Source: Pelagibacteraceae bacterium
GTDB taxonomy: Bacteria; Pseudomonadota; Alphaproteobacteria; Pelagibacterales; Pelagibacteraceae
DNA length: 64,000 nucleotides
Direction of reading: 5' to 3'
NCBI GenBank assembly: GCA_008638205.1
Contig: VTPO01000005.1
Location: forward strand, 1 to 64,000
The notes under the pieces are model-generated. The model was not told where the DNA came from and searched no databases. It saw nothing but the letters and a program-made list of their open reading frames with translations. The position numbers and the translations under genes are program-made. Each line of letters begins with the position of its first letter. Within the stretch, counting starts at the first letter, position 1. This document shows positions 54,503 through 62,962 of this stretch, in pieces.

Positions 54503-54841
54503 ATGAAACTTATAGTAGCTTATTTTTTTCTATTTTCGGGAATTGTTCTAGGTAGCACTGCTAACAGTCTGCTTAAATTAACGGAAGGTTTCACAAAGCC
54601 TTTGCTATCTATCTTCTGCTCTGTGTTTATTATTCTAGCAATTTACTGCCTCTCTAAAGCGATGACTGTTATTCCAGCTGGATTTACCTACGCTACTTAT
54701 GGAGGTCTTACAATTACAGCTGTAACTTTGTTTGGAATGTTTAAATATAATCAAGTTCCAAATGTTTATGGAATTATAGGTTTATTATTTATTATCGTAG
54801 GTGTAATTCTGGTAAATTATTTTGGAAGAATAAGTTCTTAA
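54503..54841 (+). CDS. SMR-family (EmrE-like) membrane protein lacking the TM1 glutamate
   Basis: 112 aa, four transmembrane segments. The segment LLKLTEGFTKP aligns with LMKFSEGFTRL of EmrE. EmrE's essential Glu14, eight residues before the Lys of that segment, is Gly17 here, and the conserved Trp63 is Tyr66 (TYATYGG). Proton-coupled drug antiport as in EmrE is therefore unlikely. It may be a lipid/polyprenyl carrier-like SMR relative or half of a heterodimer. Its stop shares TTAA with the parE stop. Confidence 0.8.
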   Translation: MKLIVAYFFLFSGIVLGSTANSLLKLTEGFTKPLLSIFCSVFIILAIYCLSKAMTVIPAGFTYATYGGLTITAVTLFGMFKYNQVPNVYGIIGLLFIIVGVILVNYFGRISS

Positions 54842-56787
54842 ATATCTAAATTTAAAATTTTACCAGCATTTTCAGATATAAATTTAAGTCTTAAATCCGC
54901 GTCTTTTCCCATGAGATCATTTATTAATTTACTAGTTACTTTATATTTAGTCTTATCTGTTGGCACAGATACTTTAATTAAATTTCTAGTCTCTTTATTC
55001 ATCGTAGTTTCTTTTAACTGAGCAGGCATCATTTCTCCTAAACCTTTAAATCTACCTATTTCAACTTTAGCATTTTTTTTAAAACTTTTAACAATCTTAT
55101 CTTTTGCCTTGTCATCTCTTACATAAAAAGTTTGAGCTCCAGAGCTAATTTTGTACAAAGGCGGAACAGCCATAAATAATCTGCCGTCTTTAATTAATTC
55201 AGGCATTTCAATAAAAAAGAAAGTTAATAACAATGTAGAGATATGATCTCCATCTACATCGGCATCCGTCATGATGATAATTTTTTCATAACGCAAATCT
55301 TTTCTTGTATATTTATTTCCTCTTTGACAGCCTAATGCTTGAAGTAGATTTCCAATTTCATTATTTGCAAGAATTTTTGCAGTATTAGAATTTTTTACAT
55401 TTAAAATTTTTCCTCTTAGAGGCAGTATAGCTTGAGTATAGCGGTCCCTTGCTTGTTTTGCAGACCCACCTGCAGAATCACCCTCAACAATGAAAAGCTC
55501 TGTTCCCTCAGTCTTATCGCTAGCACAATCTGCCAATTTTCCTGGTAGTCGAATTTTTCTGAAAGAAGTTTGTCTTTCAACATTGTCATTTAATTCATAA
55601 AGATTTCTCTCTCTAATTTTCTCTTCAATAAAAGTTAAAATTGATTTTGCAGCTTTTGAATTTCTGTTAAGCCAGTCTTCAAATAGAATGGACACTGACT
55701 GATCGCAGTATTTAAGCACAAAGAAAGAGGATAACTTGTTTTTAGTTTGTCCTTCAAATTCTGGATTACCTATAAAAACAGAAACTATATAACTAGCATG
55801 GCTAAAAATATCTTCTTGAGATGCTTTAATTACTGTTTTGTTGTTTTTTAATTTAGCATATTTTCGGATTGCTTTTGCAACACCGCCTCTAAAGCCACTT
55901 TCATGAGTTCCACCATTCGAAGTCGGAACTGTATTTGCAAAAGACTTGGTAAAATTATTTTTATTATCATGCCATTGAATAACCAGTTCTACTTTCCCTT
56001 TTTTGTCTTGAAAATCTCCTTTAAGGGAGCAAATTTTATCGTGGACCTTCTTAGCATTGGATAATTCAGATTTTAAATATTGCTCCAATCCTTCCGGATA
56101 AAATAAGGTATCTTTGTTTGGAATATTTTCTTTTCTACTTAATAGGCTTTTGTCACATTCCCAGTGAATTTTTACGCCCTTAAATAAAAAAGCTTTATTC
56201 CTACAAGTTTCATAAATTTTTATGGGAAGAAATTTTAAATCTTTTCCAAATATTTGATCATCAGGTAAAAAAGTAACTCTAGTACCGTGTGGAGAAGGGT
56301 AGGTTCCTTTTTGGACAAGTTTATTTAAAGGTTTGCCTCTAGAGTATTCCTGAAAGTGTATTTTTTTCTTTTTAAAAACTTCCACTTTCATTTTAGAAGA
56401 TAGCGCGTTGACTACCGACAAGCCAACCCCATGCAGTCCAGCCGACGTTGTGTATACTCCATCTTCTTTAAATTTTCCCCCAGAGTGAAGGGTGGTCATT
56501 ACCACCTCTAAAGCGCTTTTGTTTTTTTTAGGATGTTTGTCAATTGGAATTCCGCGTCCATTATCCATGACAGTTAAGGAGCCATTTTTATTTAATATTA
56601 TTGTTATTTCGGAAGCCTCCCCCGCAACGACTTCATCCATACAGTTGTCTATAATTTCATTTGCTAAGTGGTGATAGGCAGTTTCATCGGTACCACCAAT
56701 ATACATGCCTGGCCTTTTTCTTACCGGACTGAGGCCCTCTAAAACTTCAATATCTTTTGCTGAATAGTTATTTTTTTTTGTTACCAC
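54838..56787 (-). CDS. parE: DNA topoisomerase IV subunit B
   Basis: 649 aa, ParE-size rather than GyrB (~800). GHKL ATPase start with EVLEGLSPVRKRPGMYIGGTD, NEIIDNCMDE (Glu base), DNGRGIP, and the TOPRIM region ELFIVEGDSAGGSAKQARDR and MTDADVDGDH. It decatenates daughter chromosomes with ParC. Its stop overlaps the SMR gene's stop by four bases. Confidence 0.94.
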   Translation of the reverse strand: MVTKKNNYSAKDIEVLEGLSPVRKRPGMYIGGTDETAYHHLANEIIDNCMDEVVAGEASEITIILNKNGSLTVMDNGRGIPIDKHPKKNKSALEVVMTTLHSGGKFKEDGVYTTSAGLHGVGLSVVNALSSKMKVEVFKKKKIHFQEYSRGKPLNKLVQKGTYPSPHGTRVTFLPDDQIFGKDLKFLPIKIYETCRNKAFLFKGVKIHWECDKSLLSRKENIPNKDTLFYPEGLEQYLKSELSNAKKVHDKICSLKGDFQDKKGKVELVIQWHDNKNNFTKSFANTVPTSNGGTHESGFRGGVAKAIRKYAKLKNNKTVIKASQEDIFSHASYIVSVFIGNPEFEGQTKNKLSSFFVLKYCDQSVSILFEDWLNRNSKAAKSILTFIEEKIRERNLYELNDNVERQTSFRKIRLPGKLADCASDKTEGTELFIVEGDSAGGSAKQARDRYTQAILPLRGKILNVKNSNTAKILANNEIGNLLQALGCQRGNKYTRKDLRYEKIIIMTDADVDGDHISTLLLTFFFIEMPELIKDGRLFMAVPPLYKISSGAQTFYVRDDKAKDKIVKSFKKNAKVEIGRFKGLGEMMPAQLKETTMNKETRNLIKVSVPTDKTKYKVTSKLINDLMGKDADLRLKFISENAGKILNLDI

Positions 56788-56847
56788 GTTAAGATCATTA
56801 GATTAATTTAAAAAAATATACAGATTAATTTTTATTTGATTTTGAAT

Positions 56848-56880
56848 AAAAAAAAACCCCACATTTTCATGCGGGGTTTT
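56848..56880 (-). terminator. Terminator of glnA
   Basis: AAAACCCC-A-CAT / ATG-C-GGGGTTTT forms a strong stem (56853-56880) with a TTTC loop and one internal A•C mismatch. Read on the minus strand a long T-run follows (56848-56852 region). It separates glnA from parE. Confidence 0.85.
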
Positions 56881-56901
56881 AATTTTTTAAAAAAACGCAG
56901 C

Positions 56902-58308
56902 TTAACAGCTGTAGTACATTTGATATTCTGCTGGATGAGGAGAATGTTCTAAATTGTAAACTTCTTCCATCTTAAGATCAATATATGCTGATATTTGATC
57001 ATCAGTAAATACGTTACCTGCTGTTAAAAAAGATCTGTCTTTATCAAGGCTTTCTAGCGCTTCTCGTAGAGAACCACAAACTTGTGGTACACCCTCAAGC
57101 TCTTCGGAACTTAAAGAGTATAAATCTTTATCAAAAGGTTGGCCTGGATCAATTTTATTTTTAATTCCATCAAGTCCTGCCATTAACATTGATGCAAAAG
57201 TTAAATAAGGGTTGCCAGCGGCATCTGGAAATCTTACTTCAACTCTTTTACCTTTAGGGCTAGTGCTAAACGGTATTCTACAACTCGCAGATCTATTTCT
57301 TGAGGAATAGGCAAGAATAACTGGAGCTTCAAATCCAGGAATTAATCTTTTGTAACTGTTTGTCGTAGCATTAGTAAATGCATTAAGAGCTTTAGCATGC
57401 TTGATGATTCCACCAATGTAGTAAAGACACTCTTGTGATAGACCTGCATACTTATCTCCAGCAAATGTTGGCTTGCCATCTTTCCAAATCGATTGGTGAC
57501 AGTGCATTCCCGAACCATTATCCCCTTTAACTGGCTTTGGCATAAACGTTGCGGTTTTGCCAAATGAGTGGGCAACCATGTGAGCTGCATATTTATAAAT
57601 TTGCATGTTATCTGCATTAGTAACCATTGTATCAAACATGGTTCCTAGTTCATGCTGAGAAGGAGCAACCTCATGGTGATGTTTTTCTACTTTCACACCC
57701 ATGTCTTTCATTGCTTTTAACGTTTCTGCTCTTAGATCTTGGCAGCTATCAACTGGTGGCACTGGAAAATATCCACCTTTTACTCCAGGTCTGTGACCCA
57801 TGTTACCATTTTCATATTTTTTATCTGAATTATAAGGACCTTCTGAACTGTCAATTTCAAAAGAAACTTTATTCATGGAGTTAGAAATTTTTACATCATC
57901 AAAAACAAAATATTCAGGCTCAGGTCCAAAATAAATAGTGTCACCAATGCCTGTTGTTTTTAAATACGCCTCTGCTTTTTTTGCAATCGATCTTGGATCT
58001 CTTTCGTAGTAATCTTTTTTAATCGGATCCATAATGTCACAAAAAATGACCAGTGTGTTATGAGAGGTAAAAGGATCGACAAAAGATCTCGTTAAGTCTG
58101 GTTTTAAAATCATATCTGATTCATTAATAGCCTTCCACCCAGCAATCGATGAACCATCAAAAAACGTTCCATCATTTAAAAAATCAGCATCAATCGTACT
58201 AATATCTTGAGTTAAGTGCTGAAGTTTCCCCCTAGGGTCCGTAAACCTCAAGTCTACAAATTCAATCTCTTTATCCTTAATTGTTTTTAAAATGTTTTCT
58301 GCAGTCAT
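56902..58308 (-). CDS. glnA: Glutamine synthetase, type I
   Basis: 468 aa (E. coli 469). [45 protein letters not shown] and the tail [11 protein letters not shown] are family marks. The adenylylation Tyr is kept in [10 protein letters not shown], so GlnE-type control is possible. AGGAG ribosome-binding site lies nine bases before the ATG. No glnB precedes it. Confidence 0.97.
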   Translation of the reverse strand: MTAENILKTIKDKEIEFVDLRFTDPRGKLQHLTQDISTIDADFLNDGTFFDGSSIAGWKAINESDMILKPDLTRSFVDPFTSHNTLVIFCDIMDPIKKDYYERDPRSIAKKAEAYLKTTGIGDTIYFGPEPEYFVFDDVKISNSMNKVSFEIDSSEGPYNSDKKYENGNMGHRPGVKGGYFPVPPVDSCQDLRAETLKAMKDMGVKVEKHHHEVAPSQHELGTMFDTMVTNADNMQIYKYAAHMVAHSFGKTATFMPKPVKGDNGSGMHCHQSIWKDGKPTFAGDKYAGLSQECLYYIGGIIKHAKALNAFTNATTNSYKRLIPGFEAPVILAYSSRNRSASCRIPFSTSPKGKRVEVRFPDAAGNPYLTFASMLMAGLDGIKNKIDPGQPFDKDLYSLSSEELEGVPQVCGSLREALESLDKDRSFLTAGNVFTDDQISAYIDLKMEEVYNLEHSPHPAEYQMYYSC

Positions 58309-58500
58309 TTTTGTTAGCTCCTGTTATTTCTTAAGTTACAAATGGATAATTAATACTATTTAAGAATATTTATGAATGCTTTTATACCATGCCTGATATG
58401 CATATTGTTGATAATAAAATTTCATACTAACAAACAACTTTTGATTGAATATGCTTAAGTAATGCAAATATCTGCATAAAAGCATATAAAACAAATCTTA
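58309..58500. promoter_or_regulatory. Divergent glnA / bdhA intergenic region
   Basis: 192 bases containing a perfect 10-bp palindrome ATATGCATAT (58396-58405), plus further ATGC/GCAT elements on both sides. A plus-strand TATAAA (58485-58490) sits about 11 bases before the bdhA-like ATG, which again gives a very short leader. I could not recognise a specific regulator site or a riboswitch. Confidence 0.35.
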
Positions 58501-59268
58501 ATGAAAAAAACTATATTAGTTACTGGTGGTACTGGAGTTATAGGACTTTCTATAATAGAGCTTTTTTACAAAAAGGGATTCAATGTTATTGCCGCTGGAA
58601 TTAGTAAAGCTAATAATACAAAAATATTTAAAAAAAAATTTAGTTCCAAGAGATCTTTAACTATCAATACAGAGCTCACAAGCTCTAAGAATGTTAGAAA
58701 AGTAATAACGAGTTCTCTTAAAAAATTTAAAAAAATTGATGTGCTGATTAATTGTGCTGGAATTCAATTTGTGATGCCTCTTGAAAAATATCCAGAAAAG
58801 GTTTGGAGAAAGATGATGGATATTAACCTCACAACTCCTTTTTTGTTCACAAAGGAACTCTTACCCATTATGAGAAAAAATAAATGGGGCAGAATTGTTA
58901 ATATAGCTTCTACCCACGGCCTAATTGGTTCAGTAAATAAATCTGCCTACACAGCTTCTAAGCATGGGTTGGTTGGATTGACAAAAGTAACAGCTCTAGA
59001 AACTGCAGAAGATCCAATTACATGCAACTCTTTATGTCCAGGCTTTGTGCTTACCGAACTAATCCAAGATCAAATAGAGGTGGTTGCAAAGAAAAAAAAT
59101 ATTCCAATTAACAGAGCCGGTGTTGAGATGTTGAGAGAAAAACAGCCATCTTTAAAATTTGTTAAAAAAGAAGATATCGCCACCATGATATTTTTTTTAT
59201 GCAGCAAAGAGGCAGATCAAATTACGGGATCTAACTTATCCCTAGATGGAGCTTGGACAGCACAATAA
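58501..59268 (+). CDS. bdhA: 3-hydroxybutyrate dehydrogenase-like SDR
   Basis: 255 aa short-chain dehydrogenase. NAD(P) loop TGGTGVIG (8-15), NCAG (84-87), and catalytic N109, S137, Y150, K154. The segments SAYTASKHGLVGLTKVTALETA and SLDGAWTAQ at the C-terminus match bacterial D-3-hydroxybutyrate dehydrogenase closely, more than FabG. It oxidises 3-hydroxybutyrate to acetoacetate. Substrate is inferred from motif resemblance. Confidence 0.83.
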   Translation: MKKTILVTGGTGVIGLSIIELFYKKGFNVIAAGISKANNTKIFKKKFSSKRSLTINTELTSSKNVRKVITSSLKKFKKIDVLINCAGIQFVMPLEKYPEKVWRKMMDINLTTPFLFTKELLPIMRKNKWGRIVNIASTHGLIGSVNKSAYTASKHGLVGLTKVTALETAEDPITCNSLCPGFVLTELIQDQIEVVAKKKNIPINRAGVEMLREKQPSLKFVKKEDIATMIFFLCSKEADQITGSNLSLDGAWTAQ

Positions 59269-59300
59269 ATAGCGCTTACAAATATCATTATTATCTTCAA

Positions 59301-59328
59301 TTGATTAATATTTAAAAAGCACTATAAA
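59301..59328 (+). promoter_or_regulatory. Candidate promoter for tRNA-Leu(UAG)-tig
   Basis: TTGATT (59301-59306), 16-bp spacer, TATAAA (59323-59328). The tRNA begins at 59345, about ten bases after the expected start. The tig start codon is only 11 bases beyond the tRNA end, so one transcript may serve both. Confidence 0.5.
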
Positions 59329-59344
59329 TAGCCAGAAATTAATC

Positions 59345-59428
59345 GCGGAAGTGGCGGAATGGTAGACGCGCTGGTCTTAGAAACCAGTGAGGCAACTCGT
59401 GAAGGTTCAAGTCCTTTCTTCCGCACCA
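59345..59428 (+). tRNA. tRNA-Leu (UAG)
   Basis: 84-nt class II tRNA with encoded CCA. Acceptor GCGGAAG/CTTCCGC, anticodon stem CTGGT/ACCAG with loop CTTAGAA (anticodon TAG), long variable arm, T-loop TTCAAGT. It is followed after 11 bases (containing a GAGGA ribosome-binding site) by tig. Confidence 0.96.
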
Positions 59429-59439
59429 AATGAGGAATT

Positions 59440-60891
59440 ATGAAAGTTACTGTAACATCGTCTAAAAACCTTCAATCAACTTTAAAAATCGTGGTTGAAA
59501 AAAAAGAAATAGACACAAAAATAGAAGTAAGACTATCTGAATTAAAAAATACAATTAATTTAAAAGGATTTCGACCGGGCAAAGCTCCCATGGCGTTGTT
59601 AAAAAAACAATTTGGCTCTTCAGTTTATGGGGAAGTGGCAGAAAAATTGCTTCAAGAATCTACCTTCCAAGCACTTAAAGAAAAAAATATCACACCAGCA
59701 AGCCAGCCAAAAATTGATGTTCAAACTTCAGGTGAAGATAAAAATTTAGAATTCACTGTTGCCGTAGAACAGGTACCAGAAATAAAGAAAATAGATTTTG
59801 AAAAAATTACGTTAAATAAATATGAGGTAAAATCAGATAAGAAAGAAATTGAGCAGAGATTAAAAGGCATTGCAGAAAGTAATAAAAAATACGTTGATAA
59901 AAAGGACAAAGCTGCAAATGACGATATGGTGGTCTTTAATTTTGAAGCTACAGTCGAGGGAAAGCCATTTGAGGGAAATAAAGGTGAAAAGCTTCAAATT
60001 GTTTTAGGTAAAGATCTTTTTATTCCAGGTTTTGATGAACAAATGATCGGTTCCAAGCAGGGAGATGAAAAAGTTGCAAAAGTTATGTTGCCAGAAAACT
60101 ATCCGAATAAAGAATTGGCAGGCAAACCAGCAGAGTTTAAATGTAAAATTGTAGAAGTAAAAAAACCAGAAGACCAGAAAATTGATGATGCTTTTGCTAA
60201 AAATTTTGGCGCCAAAGATCTTAAGGATTTAGAGAGTATGATTGGCAATCAAATTTCCAAAGAATACGAGAGCGTAACAGACCAGCTTTTGAAAAAAGAA
60301 ATTTTAGATGATTTAGATAAGAAATTTACTTTTGATTTACCCAAAGGATTGTTGGAGGATGAAGTGCAAAATGTAGAGCATTCTTTAGTTCATGAAAAAA
60401 TGAATGAACTAAAAGCTAAAGGAGAAAAATTTAAGCATGAGCACGATCATGATAAAATTAAATTATCCGATAGTGATAAACAAACTGCTCTAAAGATTGC
60501 AAAAAGAAGAGTCAAGCTTGCTTTATTGTTAAATAAAACTGGTGAAGAAAATAATATCAAAGTTACTCCAGAAGAACTAAAGATGGAATTAGAAAAACAG
60601 TTAAGAAATTATCCGGGACAAGAAAAAAACATTAGAGACTTTTACCAAAAAAATCCTGCTGAATTAACTAAGCTAAAAGGACCTGTTTTTGAAGACAAGG
60701 TTGTTGAGCTTATTAAAAGCAAGGGTAAAATAGTGACCAAGGTTATGTCCAAAGAAGAGTTGTTGAAGCTGTTTAATAGTATTGGTGAAGAAGATAAGAA
60801 AAAAAAGACTTCCCCTAGTAAAACAAAGGAAAAAGCAACACCTGACAAAACTGTAAAAAAAGCCACTCCTAAAAAAACTAGTAAAAAATAG
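59440..60891 (+). CDS. tig: Trigger factor
   Basis: 483 aa ribosome-associated chaperone. The ribosome-binding signature GFRPGKAPMALL is in the N-domain, an FKBP-type PPIase domain lies at ~155-245, and the SurA-like C-domain follows. The last ~35 residues form a Lys/Thr/Pro-rich tail (DKKKKTSPSKTKEK…) beyond the usual ~430 aa E. coli length. Binds nascent chains near L23. Leads the tig-clpP-clpX-lon cluster. Confidence 0.96.
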   Translation: MKVTVTSSKNLQSTLKIVVEKKEIDTKIEVRLSELKNTINLKGFRPGKAPMALLKKQFGSSVYGEVAEKLLQESTFQALKEKNITPASQPKIDVQTSGEDKNLEFTVAVEQVPEIKKIDFEKITLNKYEVKSDKKEIEQRLKGIAESNKKYVDKKDKAANDDMVVFNFEATVEGKPFEGNKGEKLQIVLGKDLFIPGFDEQMIGSKQGDEKVAKVMLPENYPNKELAGKPAEFKCKIVEVKKPEDQKIDDAFAKNFGAKDLKDLESMIGNQISKEYESVTDQLLKKEILDDLDKKFTFDLPKGLLEDEVQNVEHSLVHEKMNELKAKGEKFKHEHDHDKIKLSDSDKQTALKIAKRRVKLALLLNKTGEENNIKVTPEELKMELEKQLRNYPGQEKNIRDFYQKNPAELTKLKGPVFEDKVVELIKSKGKIVTKVMSKEELLKLFNSIGEEDKKKKTSPSKTKEKATPDKTVKKATPKKTSKK

Positions 60892-60916
60892 TTAAACAGA
60901 GTAAATTCTGATTCGT

Positions 60917-61531
60917 ATGAAAGATCCATTTGATGTTTACATGAATACCTTAGTGCCCATGGTTGTTGAGCAAACTCCAAGGGGTGAAAGGGCTTATGAT
61001 ATTTATTCTAGACTTTTAAAGGAAAGAATTATTTTTTTAGTTGGTCCCATCAACTCTCAGGTTTCTAGTTTAATTTCTGCACAACTTCTTTTTTTAGAAT
61101 CGGAAAATAATTCCAAAGAAATTTTTATGTACATTAATAGTCCTGGTGGCATTGTTACAGATGGTCTGGCTATCTATGATACCATGCAATACATCAAGCC
61201 TGCTGTTGCAACACTTTGTATTGGACAGGCTTGCTCTATGGGTTCTTTTCTTTTAGCTGCTGGTGAAAAAGGTCAGCGTATGTCACTACCCAACTCCAGA
61301 GTTATGGTACACCAACCTTCTGCAGGCTTTCAAGGTCAAGCAACAGATATTGAAATTCATGCCAATGAAATTATGCAAACTAAAAAAAAGTTAAATGAAA
61401 TTTATTCCAAACACACTGGTCAGAGTGTAGAAAAAATTAAAGAAGCTTTAGAGCGAGATAAGTTCATGAGCGCTGAAGAGGCAAAGGCATTTGGTTTAAT
61501 AGATAAAGTTGTTGAAAAAAGATCTTCTTAA
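60917..61531 (+). CDS. clpP: ATP-dependent Clp protease, proteolytic subunit
   Basis: 204 aa. Catalytic triad S107 (GQACSMGSF), H132 (MVHQPSAG) and D181 (ERDKF). Conserved start [30 protein letters not shown]. The usual GQAAS is GQACS here. Forms the tetradecameric chamber used by ClpX/ClpA. Follows tig by 25 bases. Confidence 0.97.
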   Translation: MKDPFDVYMNTLVPMVVEQTPRGERAYDIYSRLLKERIIFLVGPINSQVSSLISAQLLFLESENNSKEIFMYINSPGGIVTDGLAIYDTMQYIKPAVATLCIGQACSMGSFLLAAGEKGQRMSLPNSRVMVHQPSAGFQGQATDIEIHANEIMQTKKKLNEIYSKHTGQSVEKIKEALERDKFMSAEEAKAFGLIDKVVEKRSS

Positions 61532-61559
61532 CCACTCAAAACCTCAATATTCTTCCTAA

Positions 61560-61577
61560 TTGTATCTACAGATACAA
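61560..61577. promoter_or_regulatory. 18-bp dyad between clpP and clpX
   Basis: TTGTATCT (61560-61567) and AGATACAA (61570-61577) are perfect 8-bp inverted arms with a 2-base centre. No T-run follows, so it is more like an operator than a terminator. The candidate clpX promoter begins seven bases downstream. Confidence 0.45.
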
Positions 61578-61583
61578 CTAATG

Positions 61584-61613
61584 CTTGATATTAGTGTGGC
61601 CAGCATATTATTG
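61584..61613 (+). promoter_or_regulatory. Candidate heat-shock (sigma-32-type) promoter of clpX
   Basis: CTTG (61584-61587), 16-base spacer, CATATTATTG (61604-61613). This resembles the alphaproteobacterial RpoH pattern CTTG-N17-18-CYTATNTNNG with two mismatches and a short spacer. The ATG is at 61633. Confidence 0.35.
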
Positions 61614-61632
61614 TCTGTTCATTGATTCGATT

Positions 61633-62895
61633 ATGACAAAAGAAACTAAAAATACATTGTACTGCTCTTTTTGTGGAAAGAGTCAACACGAGGTCAGAAA
61701 ACTAATTGCCGGTCCTACGGTTTTTATTTGTGATGAGTGTGTTGAGCTTTGTATGGACATCATTAAAGAGGAGAGCAAAAGTAATTTTTCTAAAAATGAA
61801 GAAGGAGTTCCTTCTCCAAAAGAAATTTTTTCCACACTAGATGAATACGTCATCGGTCAAAAGACAGCCAAGCAAATTTTATCGGTAGCAGTTCACAATC
61901 ATTACAAAAGACTAAACTATGAAGGAAAAAATAATAAAGGCGATGTAGAGCTTGCAAAATCAAATATTTTATTAATGGGCCCAACTGGTTGTGGAAAAAC
62001 TTTGTTAGCTCAGACTTTAGCAAGAATACTAGATGTTCCATTTACTATGGCGGATGCTACTACCCTAACCGAAGCAGGGTATGTTGGTGAAGATGTGGAA
62101 AATATTATTTTAAAACTTCTTCAAGCTGCAGACTACAATGTTGAAAAAGCTCAACGTGGTATTGTTTATATTGATGAAGTGGATAAGATTAGTAGAAAAA
62201 CAGAAAATCCATCTATTACTAGAGATGTATCTGGTGAAGGAGTTCAGCAAGCTTTATTAAAAATTATGGAAGGTACGGTTGCTAGTGTTCCTCCCCAAGG
62301 AGGTAGAAAGCATCCTCAACAAGAATTTTTACAAGTAGATACTACAAATATACTTTTTATTTGTGGCGGTGCTTTTGCAGGCATTGATAAAATTATCTCA
62401 TCAAGAGACAAGGGATCTTCCATTGGATTTGGTTCCAAATTAAACACCAAGGCAGAAAAAAAAGTTGGTGAATTATTAAAAAGTATTGAACCTGAAGATT
62501 TGTTAAAATTTGGTTTGATTCCAGAATTTATTGGCAGACTTCCTATTATTTCTACTTTGGAAGATTTAGATGAAGATTCTTTGGTTAAAATTTTAGAAGA
62601 GCCTAAAAATTCATTAACTAAGCAATATGCTAAACTCTTTGAAATTGAAGGGGTTAAATTAAATTTTTCAAAAGATGCACTCAAGGCTATTGCTGGAAAA
62701 GCTATTCTGAGAAAAACGGGAGCTAGAGGATTAAGATCTATTATTGAAGAAGTATTATTGGAAACTATGTTTGACCTTCCTTCTATAGAGAACGTAGAAG
62801 AAGTAGTAGTGAACAAGGAAGTAATCCTTGGAAAATCTAAGCCACTACTGATTTATTCCAAGAAATCCTCCAAAGAAGAAAAAATAGCTAATTAG
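61633..62895 (+). CDS. clpX: ClpX ATPase subunit
   Basis: 420 aa from ATG 61633; a 16-codon upstream extension in the open frame is rejected because family proteins begin just before the Zn finger. Zn ligands in CSFCGKSQ and CDECVELC, Walker A GPTGCGKT, Walker [13 protein letters not shown] loop (SIGFGS) for ClpP binding. Unfolds substrates for ClpP. Confidence 0.97.
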   Translation: MTKETKNTLYCSFCGKSQHEVRKLIAGPTVFICDECVELCMDIIKEESKSNFSKNEEGVPSPKEIFSTLDEYVIGQKTAKQILSVAVHNHYKRLNYEGKNNKGDVELAKSNILLMGPTGCGKTLLAQTLARILDVPFTMADATTLTEAGYVGEDVENIILKLLQAADYNVEKAQRGIVYIDEVDKISRKTENPSITRDVSGEGVQQALLKIMEGTVASVPPQGGRKHPQQEFLQVDTTNILFICGGAFAGIDKIISSRDKGSSIGFGSKLNTKAEKKVGELLKSIEPEDLLKFGLIPEFIGRLPIISTLEDLDEDSLVKILEEPKNSLTKQYAKLFEIEGVKLNFSKDALKAIAGKAILRKTGARGLRSIIEEVLLETMFDLPSIENVEEVVVNKEVILGKSKPLLIYSKKSSKEEKIAN

Positions 62896-62922
62896 CTTAT
62901 TAACAGCACCTCACAAATCATA

Positions 62923-62953
62923 CTTGTATTCGTTAAATTAATACTTATTTAAT
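62923..62953 (+). promoter_or_regulatory. Candidate heat-shock (sigma-32-type) promoter of lon
   Basis: CTTG (62923-62926), 17-base spacer, CTTATTTAAT (62944-62953). It fits CTTG-N17-CYTATNTNNG at all fixed positions except the last G. The lon ATG at 62963 would give a leader of only a few bases. Confidence 0.5.
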
Positions 62954-62962
62954 AGAGTGGTT

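Noticed and set aside
61585-61632. 16-codon N-terminal extension of clpX
   Set aside because: ClpX proteins start shortly before the Zn-finger; the extension overlaps the likely promoter.
62316-62816. 166-codon antisense open frame inside clpX
   Set aside because: It mirrors a highly conserved gene and is low-complexity Ser/Asn/Leu-rich, the typical shadow of an AT-rich coding strand.
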